Shown here: positions 28,080 to 36,033 of the stretch, piece by piece
Position numbering within the stretch: the stretch's first letter is position 1
Layout of the letters: the number at the start of each line of letters is the position of its first letter
Origin: JAICJR01 sp963848495
GTDB taxonomy: Bacteria > Actinomycetota > Thermoleophilia > Solirubrobacterales > Thermoleophilaceae
NCBI GenBank assembly: GCA_963848495.1
Contig: CAWKDV010000002.1
Location: forward strand, 1,488,001-1,552,000
DNA: 64,000 bases
Direction: 5' to 3'
The notes under the pieces: model-generated
The model's database searches: none
Seen by the model: only the letters and a program-made list of their open reading frames with translations
Told to the model about the DNA's origin: nothing
Position numbers and translations under genes: made by a program

Positions 28080-29047
28080 CGGCTCACCCGGTAGATGCCG
28101 ATCATCCCCATGTTCATGTGCTGCTCCACGTGGCAGTGGTAGAGCCACGTGCCCGGCGCGTCCTCGCGCCAGCGCACGCGGAAGCTCTCCGCGGGCCCGA
28201 TCGTCTTGGTGTCCTGCGAGGTGCCGTCCGGGTTGACCCAGCGGTGCCCGTGGACGTGGAAGGTGTGGAAGTCGTCACCGATCGTCAACACGTCCCACTG
28301 GACGATCTGGCCCACCTTCGCGCGGAAGATCGGCGTGTTGCCGACGAACGCCCGGCCGTCGATCGCCATGAAGCCGTGCAGTGCCGAGAGGAAGACCACG
28401 AACTCGCGGTGGGGCGCCCGCTCGTGCCTGCCGAGGATCGAGAGCTCGCCGTACATGCCGCCGGCGAGTGAGTCGTCCATCGACGGCGAGTGGTCGTGGT
28501 AGGGCCAGACGCCGGCCGAGTCCCCGACCGCGCGCAGCTTGTAGGTCCAGGTCTGGCCGACCTTCACGTCGGCGTCGCGGCCCGAGAAGCCGGGCAGGTA
28601 CGCGCCGTCCGAGCTGGGCGGGTACTTGACGCCGTGGAAGTGCATCGAGTGCGGCTCGTGACTGAGCGTGTCCTCGTTCTTGAAGTGGACGAGGATCAGG
28701 TCGCCCACGCGCGCGCGGATCATCGGCCCCGGTATCAGCCCGCCGTCGGTGGCGGAGTGGGGCGCGTTTGGCAGCGGCTTCTTCCAACCGGGGGTGAAGC
28801 GCCGATAGACCACCGTCTGGATCACGGTCTGGGCCGGCGTGTACTCCATGCCCATGATCGCGTCCTTCTCGTTGGGCACGATGTTCAGCGTCGTCGGCAC
28901 GGCGGCGATCCAGTATTCGCGCGTCGCGGCGAGTGCGTCCGCGGTGCCCACCAGCGCCAGCACGACAAAGAGGGCCCCGGCAAGCGCCGGGACCCTCCAC
29001 GTCGAAAGCGGCAGGCTCAGCGGACGGTGAGCTTGCCCTGCATCCAC
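28076..29047 (-). CDS. Two-domain multicopper oxidase (small-laccase-like)
   Basis: This product of about 323 residues has all four multicopper motifs: HFHG in SMHFHGVKYP, HDH in VWPYHDHS, HTFHVHGH, and WLYHCHVEQHMNMGM. Together they give the type 1 site and the trinuclear cluster of a two-domain oxidase. A hydrophobic signal (VPALAGALFVVLALVG) precedes residue 45. The GTG at 29047 is my choice. The frame is open further upstream but overlaps the preceding gene. Substrates could be phenols, Cu(I) or organic amine-derived reductants. The flanking cupredoxin genes are likely electron partners. Confidence 0.8.
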   Translation of the reverse strand: MDAGQAHRPLSLPLSTWRVPALAGALFVVLALVGTADALAATREYWIAAVPTTLNIVPNEKDAIMGMEYTPAQTVIQTVVYRRFTPGWKKPLPNAPHSATDGGLIPGPMIRARVGDLILVHFKNEDTLSHEPHSMHFHGVKYPPSSDGAYLPGFSGRDADVKVGQTWTYKLRAVGDSAGVWPYHDHSPSMDDSLAGGMYGELSILGRHERAPHREFVVFLSALHGFMAIDGRAFVGNTPIFRAKVGQIVQWDVLTIGDDFHTFHVHGHRWVNPDGTSQDTKTIGPAESFRVRWREDAPGTWLYHCHVEQHMNMGMIGIYRVSR

Positions 29048-29541
29048 GGATGAATCAGGCACATGTAGTAGAGCGTCGTGCCCTTCTTGGCGGTGATCTT
29101 CAGCTTCACCGACTTCTTCGGGACGATGACCTGCGAGTCGCCCGACTTGTTGAAGCCGTCGTTGCCCGGGTCGACGGTCAACACGGTGGGGTTGCCGTTC
29201 TGATCGAGCTGGTGCCCAGCCCCGATCGTGTTGCAGATGTTGCACGCGTTGATCTGCGCGGTGGTCTTCGGCAGCTGCTTCTTGGTCACCAGCGAGAACG
29301 TGTGCGGCTCACCGCTCTTGTCGGCGACCGTCAGGGTGCCGCCGGACTTGATCACGACGGCGCTCTTGTCGAAGCGCGAGCCGTCCTGCGCGTACTGGTT
29401 GATCTTGAAGGTCACCTTTCCGACGGTGTGGAGGGTCGCCTTGCTCGGTGCGGTGGTGGCCGCGATGGCCGCCGGTACGGCTGCCACTGCGCCGACCGTC
29501 ACAACCAGCGCCAACGTACGGAACAACCTACGACGAGGCAT
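29017..29541 (-). CDS. Exported cupredoxin with additional CxxC motif
   Basis: A 174-residue exported protein. Its twin-basic signal begins MPRRRLFRTLALVVTVG. EPHTF and the C-terminal YYMCLIHPWMQGK provide the His, Cys, His and Met ligands of a type 1 copper site. An extra CNICNTIG segment near residue 100 adds a CxxC pair not found in simple plastocyanins. It could hold a disulfide or a second metal. It is first gene of a three-gene copper operon with the multicopper oxidase and second cupredoxin. AAGGAGA precedes the ATG. Confidence 0.8.
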   Translation of the reverse strand: MPRRRLFRTLALVVTVGAVAAVPAAIAATTAPSKATLHTVGKVTFKINQYAQDGSRFDKSAVVIKSGGTLTVADKSGEPHTFSLVTKKQLPKTTAQINACNICNTIGAGHQLDQNGNPTVLTVDPGNDGFNKSGDSQVIVPKKSVKLKITAKKGTTLYYMCLIHPWMQGKLTVR

Positions 29542-29723
29542 GTCGTCTCCTTCTCCGTGGCCGCGAGGTGATTGCGAGCCCAGTTCGAACCACGGGGGCT
29601 GGGATCTCTGCTGTGCGGACCCTATAGGGGCGCGCGGCTCCTCTGGTGTACGGACAACACCACCTGGGGTGTATGGCGCGTTGGCGTTCGGCGTTCCCTA
29701 CTCTGCCCCGCGGCGGGGTATCG

Positions 29724-31124
29724 ATGTATCAGGGGCAGACGCGGAGGCAGCTTCTGCGCGCGGGCGCGGGCGGACTGCTGGCGATGGGCGCACTCGGGCC
29801 GGCCGGCCGCGCGCTGGCGAACGCCCAATGGCTGCGGCAGCCCGGCTCGCTGCCCGATCCAAAGCGCCCCGTGGGCGAGCCCACCGCCGCGCTCCCCTTC
29901 GATCACATCGTGATCCTGATGATGGAGAACCACTCCTTCGACTGCTACTTCGGCATGCTGCCGCGGCTCGGGCAGCCGAAGGCGGATGGCTTCAGCTTCG
30001 ACAGGCTGGGCCAGCCGTCGAACCGCAATCCGCTGAACGGCGGCTACGTGGTGCCCTACCGCGCCACCAGCGTCTGCCAGGGCTCGGTCACGCAGAACTG
30101 GAACTCCACCCACAAGCAGATCGACGGCGGGCGCATGGACGGCTTCGCGGAGACCGACACGCAGTCGATGGTCTACTGGACCGACCAGGACCTGCCCTTC
30201 TACTACTCGCTGGCGAAGACCTTCACGCTCGCCAACCGCTGGTTCTGCTCGGCGCCCTGCCAGACCTACCCCAACCGCCGCTTCCTGATGGCGGGCACGG
30301 CCTACGGCAACATCTCGACCGACACCAGCAGCATCTTCGACCCGCCGCCGCCGAACGGCACGATCTTCGACCGGCTCTCGGCCAACAAGCTGAGCTGGCG
30401 CAACTACTTCACCGACCTGCCGTCGTCGGGGATCATCGGCTCGGTGCCGCAGAAGTACCCGGCCAACCTGGCGCCGATCGCCGAGTTCTTCACCGACTGC
30501 GCCGCGGGCACGCTGCCCGCCGTGAGCCTCGTGGACCCGGAGTTCGGCCTGGCCGGCGAGGTCGGCGGGCCGCTGGCGGACGCGGGCGTGCCCGGCGCGG
30601 GCCGGGTCTCCGCGCAGGGCCAGAGCGAGGAGAACCCGCAGGACATCCAGCTCGGCCAGGACTTCGCCGCGCGGGTGATCAACGCGGTGCTGCGCTCGCC
30701 CGCCTGGCCGCGCACGCTGGTCGTCTGGACCTACGACGAGCACGGCGGCTACTACGACCACGTGCCGCCGCCGAAGGCGATCAAGCCCGACTCGATCCCG
30801 CCGAAGCTCGGCCCGGGCGACGTGCCCGGCGGCTACGACATCTACGGACCGCGCGTGCCGACTGTCGTGGTCTCGCCCTACTCGCGGCCGAACGCGGTGA
30901 CGAACGTCGTGCACGACCACACCTCGATCCTCGCCACGATCGAGGCGAAGTGGAACCTGCCGGCACTGACCTACCGCGACGCCAACGCGGCCACCCTGGC
31001 CGACTTCCTCGACACGCGCCACCCGAGATTGTTGGAGCCACCGACGCTGGCGGCCCCAGGCAATCTCCTGCCGGGCGAGCTGGGGTGCGACACGTCGAAC
31101 CCCACGCTGCCGGTGCGGCACTAG
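29724..31124 (+). CDS. Tat-exported phosphoesterase, phospholipase C type
   Basis: A 466-residue acid phosphatase/phospholipase C family enzyme. The N-terminus TRRQLLRAGAGGLLAMGALG is a twin-arginine signal. IVILMMENHSFDCYFGML carries the family ENHSFD motif, and VVWTYDEHGGYYDHVPPP the second metal block. VVHDHTSILATIEAKWNL is near the C-terminus. Family members cleave phosphatidylcholine or other phosphodiesters outside the cell. Given the choline and betaine genes in the window, release of phosphocholine is a reasonable guess. I chose ATG 29724 because it starts the Tat signal. Confidence 0.85.
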   Translation: MYQGQTRRQLLRAGAGGLLAMGALGPAGRALANAQWLRQPGSLPDPKRPVGEPTAALPFDHIVILMMENHSFDCYFGMLPRLGQPKADGFSFDRLGQPSNRNPLNGGYVVPYRATSVCQGSVTQNWNSTHKQIDGGRMDGFAETDTQSMVYWTDQDLPFYYSLAKTFTLANRWFCSAPCQTYPNRRFLMAGTAYGNISTDTSSIFDPPPPNGTIFDRLSANKLSWRNYFTDLPSSGIIGSVPQKYPANLAPIAEFFTDCAAGTLPAVSLVDPEFGLAGEVGGPLADAGVPGAGRVSAQGQSEENPQDIQLGQDFAARVINAVLRSPAWPRTLVVWTYDEHGGYYDHVPPPKAIKPDSIPPKLGPGDVPGGYDIYGPRVPTVVVSPYSRPNAVTNVVHDHTSILATIEAKWNLPALTYRDANAATLADFLDTRHPRLLEPPTLAAPGNLLPGELGCDTSNPTLPVRH

Positions 31125-31139
31125 CTCCGACTCAGGGCC

Positions 31140-32564
31140 CTAGCCGATCACGACCGTCTGCAGCTCGGTGAGCCGCTCGAGCGCGTGCCGGCCGCCTATG
31201 CGCCCGGTGCCGCTGTCGGTGCCGGCGCGGCCGCCGAAGGGCAGGTGGTTCTCCCAGTAGTTGGTGGTCTCGTTGATGTTCACGAGGCCGGCGCGCACGT
31301 TGTCGGCGTAGCGCAGGCCGTCCATCACGTCGCCGGTGAAGATCGCGGCGAGCAGGCCGTAGGGGGAGGCGTTGGTGAGCTCGATCGCGTGGTCGAGCGA
31401 GTCGACAGAGACGATCGGGGCGATCGGCCCAAAGGTCTCCTCGACCGCCGCCGCGGCCTCCGGGGGCACGCCGTCGAGCACCGTGGCTGACCAGTAGAGG
31501 TCGGTGGGATGCCCGTCGATGCGCGAGCCGCCCGCCACGACGCGCGCGCCGCGCTCGAGCGCGTCCGCCACGTGCTCGTCCATCTTGGTCGCCACCTGCT
31601 CGTTGTTGAGCGGGCCCATCGTGGTGGCGGGGTCGAAGGGGTCGCCGAGGCGCACGTCCGCCGCCACTCGTGCCGCCAGCCGCTCGACGAACTCGGGCCG
31701 GATGCTCTCCTGCACCAGCAGCCGCTCGCCCGCCGTGCAGCTCTGGCCCGCGCAGAGGAAGCAGGCGCTGACGGCCGCCTCGGCCGCGGCGTCGAGATCG
31801 GCACCGTCCATCACGACGAGCGGGCCGTTGCCGCCCATCTCGAGGAGCAGCGCCTTGCCGGCGGCGCGCTCGGCGATGCGCCGCCCCGTGGCCGTGGAGC
31901 CGATGAAGCCGACGGCGACGGTGGCCGGGTTCGACACCAGCTCGTCGCCCACCACCGAGCCGGGCCCGGGCACGAAGTTGAAGACGCCCTCCGGCAGGTC
32001 GGCCTCTGCCACGCAGTCGGCGAGCAGCCCGGAGCAGACCGAGGTGCTCGACGCCGGGGTCCACACAACGGTGTTGCCGACCGCCAGCGCGGGGGCCACG
32101 ATCTCGGCGGGCATCGTGTAGGGCCAGTTCCAGGGCGTGACCACTGCCACCGGCCCCAGCGGCCGGCGGATCAGCAGCACGCGCTTGCCGGGCGAGGCGC
32201 TCGGCGGGATCGAGCCCTCGAGGCGGAGGCCGTCCTCGGCGGCGCCGTGCCACATGGCGATCAGCTCGTCCACCTCGTCGTAGGCCTCGGCGTGCAGCGG
32301 CTTGCCCTGGTCGAGGGTCAGCGCGGCGGCCAGCTCGTCGCGGCGTCGCTCGCAGATCTCGGCGATGCGGTGGAGCGCCTTCCTACGCGCGAACGCGGTC
32401 TCGCGCGCCCAGCCGTCGAAGGCGGCGGCTGCGGCGGCGATCGCGCGGCGGGCGTCGTCGCGGTCGCCCTGCGCGACCGGTCCGAGCTCCTCGCCGGTCG
32501 CGGGACTCGTGGCGCGCTCCTCGGCGCCGGAAGCCGCGGGCCGCCACTCCCCGGCGACGAACAT
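31140..32564 (-). CDS. NAD(P)-dependent aldehyde dehydrogenase
   Basis: A 474-residue ALDH with PWNWPYTMPAEIVAPALAVG (cofactor site), FIGSTATGRRIAERA, LLEMGGNGPLVV (general-base Glu) and CAGQSCTAGERLLV (catalytic Cys). The frame is open upstream, but MFVAGEWRPA is the normal beginning of the family. Betaine aldehyde is an attractive substrate, since a choline-dehydrogenase-type gene lies in the window and shares an upstream motif. Succinate semialdehyde or other aldehydes fit equally well on sequence alone. It diverges from the nucleotidyltransferase gene across a promoter region with the ATATATC core. Confidence 0.85.
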   Translation of the reverse strand: MFVAGEWRPAASGAEERATSPATGEELGPVAQGDRDDARRAIAAAAAAFDGWARETAFARRKALHRIAEICERRRDELAAALTLDQGKPLHAEAYDEVDELIAMWHGAAEDGLRLEGSIPPSASPGKRVLLIRRPLGPVAVVTPWNWPYTMPAEIVAPALAVGNTVVWTPASSTSVCSGLLADCVAEADLPEGVFNFVPGPGSVVGDELVSNPATVAVGFIGSTATGRRIAERAAGKALLLEMGGNGPLVVMDGADLDAAAEAAVSACFLCAGQSCTAGERLLVQESIRPEFVERLAARVAADVRLGDPFDPATTMGPLNNEQVATKMDEHVADALERGARVVAGGSRIDGHPTDLYWSATVLDGVPPEAAAAVEETFGPIAPIVSVDSLDHAIELTNASPYGLLAAIFTGDVMDGLRYADNVRAGLVNINETTNYWENHLPFGGRAGTDSGTGRIGGRHALERLTELQTVVIG

Positions 32565-32603
32565 GCGAGTCGGCTGTTGACCTGTCCGCAGCAGCGACCG
32601 TAA

Positions 32604-32613
32604 GATATATGAG
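32604..32613. promoter_or_regulatory. AT-rich operator-like motif (third copy, half-site)
   Basis: GATATATGAG at 32604-32613 is the reverse complement of CTCATATATC found at 61892-61901. It lies between the divergent aldehyde dehydrogenase and nucleotidyltransferase genes, in promoter position for both. Confidence 0.45.
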
Positions 32614-32651
32614 TTGAATTCCAGTCGCATCTCATGCGGCCGGAGCGGTCG

Positions 32652-33401
32652 ATGACTTCGATTCTCGAGGACATCGTCGCCGAGGGTCAGAGGGTCCTGG
32701 GGCTCGCCTCCAAGGTTGGCGTGCCGCTCAAGCTGCTCGGCGGCGTGGCGGTTCGCCTGCACGCTTCGGACGTGCCGCCGTCACTCGACCGCGACTACAA
32801 GGACCTCGACTTCGCGGTGCCCAAGAAGTCGGCCGGCGACACCGACAAGCTGCTGCGCGAGGCGGGTTACGAGCCCCACATCACCTTCAACGCGATGCAC
32901 GCGCGCGAGCGGGCACTGTTCTTCGACGACCACCACGGGCGCCAGGTCGACATCTTCATCGACTCCTTCCGCATGTGCCACCAGATCCCGCTGAGCGACC
33001 GCCTGAAGGGCGGCGGGGACACGGTGCCGCTCGCGGAGCTGATGCTCACCAAGCTCCAGATCATCGAGCTGAACGAGAAGGACGTCCGCGACACGGTCCT
33101 GATGCTGCACGGCCACGCCGTCGACGAGCACGACGACGAGGCGATCAACGCCGCCCGCATCGCCGAGCTGTGCGGCGAGGACTGGGGGCTGTGGCGGACG
33201 ATCACGGCCAACCTGGAGCGATGCCGCTCGCACCTCGATCAGTACGACCTGCCGCAGGCCGACAGGGAGCGCATCGCCACCCGCTTCGACGAGATCCTCG
33301 GCCGCATCGAGGAGGAGCCGAAGTCGCGCGGCTGGAAGCTGCGCGCGAAGGTGGGAGAGCGCAAGCGCTGGTACGACGTCCCTGAGGAGGTTTCGCAGTG
33401 A
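32652..33401 (+). CDS. Nucleotidyltransferase-fold protein
   Basis: About 249 residues. KLLGGVAVRLHA, then KDLDFAVPKK (Asp-x-Asp) and later GRQVDIFID give the glycine pair and three acidic residues of the minimal nucleotidyltransferase fold, close to AbiEii-like proteins. VPLAELMLTKLQIIELNEKD is a helix typical of that group. The target of nucleotide transfer is unknown. The start could be ATG 32634 or 32652. The stop overlaps the ATG of a metallophosphoesterase gene by 4 bases, so the proteins are made together and may have opposing activities. Confidence 0.65.
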   Translation: MTSILEDIVAEGQRVLGLASKVGVPLKLLGGVAVRLHASDVPPSLDRDYKDLDFAVPKKSAGDTDKLLREAGYEPHITFNAMHARERALFFDDHHGRQVDIFIDSFRMCHQIPLSDRLKGGGDTVPLAELMLTKLQIIELNEKDVRDTVLMLHGHAVDEHDDEAINAARIAELCGEDWGLWRTITANLERCRSHLDQYDLPQADRERIATRFDEILGRIEEEPKSRGWKLRAKVGERKRWYDVPEEVSQ

Positions 33402-34339
33402 GGATCTTCTTTGCCACCGACATCCACGGCTCGGAGGTCTGCTGGAAGAAGTTCCTCAACTGCGGCGAGCACTATCAGGCCGACGTCGTGATCCTCGGCG
33501 GCGACATGACCGGCAAGGCGCTCGTGCCGATCATCGACGACGGCGGCGGCCACTGGCACGCCACGCTGCTCGAGAACCGCGAGGAGCTCGACGGCGAGGA
33601 CGCGGTCAAGGCCTTCTCGGACGCCGTGATGCGCCGCGGCTACTACCCGTTCCGCACCACGCCGCACGAGCTCGCGGAGCTGGCGGCCAGCGAGCAGCAC
33701 TGGCACGCGCTGTTCGACAAGCACATGATCGCCACGGTGGAGCGCTGGATGCAGATGGCCGACGAGAAGCTCAGCGGCAGCGGCATCCGCGTGTTCGTCT
33801 GCCCCGGCAACGACGACCAGCTCGAGATCGACGAGATCGTCTCGGCGGCCCAGACGGTCGAGCTCGGCGAGGGCCGCGTGGTGGACATCGACGGCTTCCA
33901 GCTCGCTTCGAGCGGCTGGGCGAACCGCACTCCCTGGGACACCTACAGGGAGGAGGACGAGCCCGACTTGAAGAAGAGAATCGACGCGATGCTCGAGCAC
34001 GTCACGGCCGAGCCTGAGCGCACGATCTTCAGCCTGCACTGCCCGCCGTACGGCACCGGGCTGGACGACGCGCCGCAGCTCACGGCCGAGATGGATCTCA
34101 AGGACGCCGGACGCTCCACCGTGCCGGTCGGCTCAACCGCGGTGCGCGAGGCGATCGAGGCGCACCAGCCTGCGCTCTCGCTGCACGGCCACATCCACGA
34201 AGCGCGCGGCACCACGAGGCTCGGCAAGACGCTGTGCATCAACCCCGGCAGCTCCTACGAACAGGGTCAGCTGCTCGGGGCGGTGATCGACCTGGACGGC
34301 AAGAAGAAGGTCAAGAAGTTCGTTTTGACAAGCGGCTGA
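33398..34339 (+). CDS. Calcineurin-like metallophosphoesterase
   Basis: A 313-residue phosphoesterase with all metal-binding blocks: FFATDIHGSE, VILGGDMTGK, VCPGNDD, FSLHCPP and SLHGHIHEA. It hydrolyses a phosphomono- or diester, and the five-block pattern does not reveal which. It is translationally coupled to the nucleotidyltransferase and ends 32 bases before the permease gene, so the three likely form one unit. The C-terminus NPGSSYEQGQLLGAVI is typical of YfcE-like diesterases. Confidence 0.85.
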   Translation: MRIFFATDIHGSEVCWKKFLNCGEHYQADVVILGGDMTGKALVPIIDDGGGHWHATLLENREELDGEDAVKAFSDAVMRRGYYPFRTTPHELAELAASEQHWHALFDKHMIATVERWMQMADEKLSGSGIRVFVCPGNDDQLEIDEIVSAAQTVELGEGRVVDIDGFQLASSGWANRTPWDTYREEDEPDLKKRIDAMLEHVTAEPERTIFSLHCPPYGTGLDDAPQLTAEMDLKDAGRSTVPVGSTAVREAIEAHQPALSLHGHIHEARGTTRLGKTLCINPGSSYEQGQLLGAVIDLDGKKKVKKFVLTSG

Positions 34340-34371
34340 GTTCTGTTCTGCCAACGAGGAGGTAGAGGGGG

Positions 34372-35994
34372 ATGGCGACGGTTGCAGCAGGCACAGGGGT
34401 AGGGGGAGAGCAATCACTCTTCGTACGGAAGGCCACTGGCCTCGTGCGCGGCTGGTCGGTGCGCGACGCGTTCATCTACGCGGCGTTCTCGATCAACATC
34501 GTGACGCTGGGATTCGTGGCGTTCTCGTACGCGCCGTTCGTTCCGTCGGGCAGCCTGCTGTGGGCCGTCCTCGGGGCGGGCGCCTACCTGGTGCTCCAGG
34601 GAATCACCTACGCGTCACTGATCGCGGCCATGCCGCGCGCGGGCGGCGACTACGTCTGGATGAGCCGCGTGCTGGGCGGCGGCATCGGCTTCGTGCTGGC
34701 CATCGCGGGATGGTGGTTCATCCTGTGGCTCTGGGTGCCGATCTACGGCAGCATCCTCGCCAACATGGTGATCGTGCCGCTGGCGGCCATCGCCGGCTGG
34801 GACGGCGGCGTGACCTACTTCAGCAACCTGCACCACGGGCTGTTCGTGGCGTCGCTGATCACCGCGGTCCTGGCCTCGATCCTGATCGGTATGGGCATCC
34901 GCACCTACGCGAGGATCCAGAAGTTCTGCTTCTACGGCGGCGTCTTCGGGCTCGCGGTGATGATCCTGCTGCTGCTCGTCAACACGAAGGCCGGCTTCAT
35001 CCACCACTTCAACAGCCAGTCGAAGGACCTGTTCGGCGTGAACAACGCCTACGGGAAGACGCTCGCGGCCGGCACCAAGGACTACACCCCGCCGCCCGTC
35101 GGTCACTTCACGCTGGGCGCCACGTTCCTGCTGCTCCCGTTCATGGCGTTCTTCAACCTCTGGTCGAACTGGGGCGCCACGCTGTACGGCGAGGTCCGCG
35201 GCGCGTCTGACTTCCGGAAGAACATCTACGCGATGGGCGGGGCCCTCATCGCCACCACGATCACCGCGGTGGTGCTGTTCCTGCTGTTCTCGAAGACGTT
35301 CGGCTGGAACTTCTACAACGGCGCCAACAACGCCTACTACCTGGGCACGGGCGCCACGCCGGTGTTCCCGTACCCGGCGCTGTTCGCGGCGTCGTTCTTC
35401 GGGAGTCCGGTGCTGCAGTTCATCCTGGTGGCGATCATGTCGCTGTGGTTCTTCGGCTGGGTGGGGACGCTGTTCCTCTCATCCACCCGGGTGATCTTCG
35501 CGGCGGCGTTCGACCGCGTGCTGCCGGAGTCGGCGGCCAAGGTCAACCGCAACGGCGTGCCGGTGATGGCGGTGCTGCTGATGCTGGTTCCGTCGATCGG
35601 GTTGGCGGCGCTGTACTCGTTCAACAACACGTTCCACGACTACACGCTCGACGCGACGCTCGTGATCGCGATCACGTTCCTCGGCTCGGCCGTGGCCGCG
35701 GCGATCCTGCCGTGGCGCAAGCCGGAGATCTACAACGCGTCGCCGATCGCCAAGTACAAGGTCCTCGGCCTTCCGCTGATCACCTTCGCGGCGTGCGCGT
35801 TCATCGTGTTCCTGGGCTTCTGCCTCTACAAGTGGTTCCAGGCCGACGTCTACGGCGTGAACAAGACGTCGTCGCTCTACTTCATGGGCGGCATGTACCT
35901 GCTGGCGATAGCGATCTACGTCGGCTCGAAGCTGTACCGGCGCTCGCAGGGGATGGACCTCAACATGGTCTACGGGGAGATCCCCGCGGAGTAG
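34372..35994 (+). CDS. APC-superfamily amino acid/amine permease
   Basis: A 540-residue integral membrane transporter with about 12 hydrophobic segments. YASLIAAMPRAGGDYVWMSR is the family motif after helix 2, and the C-terminus is short and cytoplasmic. It imports an amino acid or quaternary amine by proton or sodium symport. AACGAGGAGGTAGAGGGG precedes the ATG. Position just before the dimethylglycine-dehydrogenase-type gene suggests betaine, dimethylglycine or sarcosine as substrate, which is an inference. It resembles the frameshifted permease at 7.5 kb but lacks the stress-protein tail. Confidence 0.85.
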   Translation: MATVAAGTGVGGEQSLFVRKATGLVRGWSVRDAFIYAAFSINIVTLGFVAFSYAPFVPSGSLLWAVLGAGAYLVLQGITYASLIAAMPRAGGDYVWMSRVLGGGIGFVLAIAGWWFILWLWVPIYGSILANMVIVPLAAIAGWDGGVTYFSNLHHGLFVASLITAVLASILIGMGIRTYARIQKFCFYGGVFGLAVMILLLLVNTKAGFIHHFNSQSKDLFGVNNAYGKTLAAGTKDYTPPPVGHFTLGATFLLLPFMAFFNLWSNWGATLYGEVRGASDFRKNIYAMGGALIATTITAVVLFLLFSKTFGWNFYNGANNAYYLGTGATPVFPYPALFAASFFGSPVLQFILVAIMSLWFFGWVGTLFLSSTRVIFAAAFDRVLPESAAKVNRNGVPVMAVLLMLVPSIGLAALYSFNNTFHDYTLDATLVIAITFLGSAVAAAILPWRKPEIYNASPIAKYKVLGLPLITFAACAFIVFLGFCLYKWFQADVYGVNKTSSLYFMGGMYLLAIAIYVGSKLYRRSQGMDLNMVYGEIPAE

Positions 35995-36033
35995 CCGGTC
36001 CGTGGGTGGGCGCTCGGCGTTGATGCTGCACAT

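Noticed and set aside
28076..29047. Copper nitrite reductase instead of multicopper oxidase
   Set aside because: The protein has the four-motif trinuclear pattern, including HCH-x3-H-x4-M, in a two-domain laccase layout. No denitrification genes are near.
32652..34339. Toxin-antitoxin system of the AbiE type
   Set aside because: The partner is a metallophosphoesterase with complete catalytic motifs rather than an AbiEi-like DNA-binding antitoxin, so this was not called.
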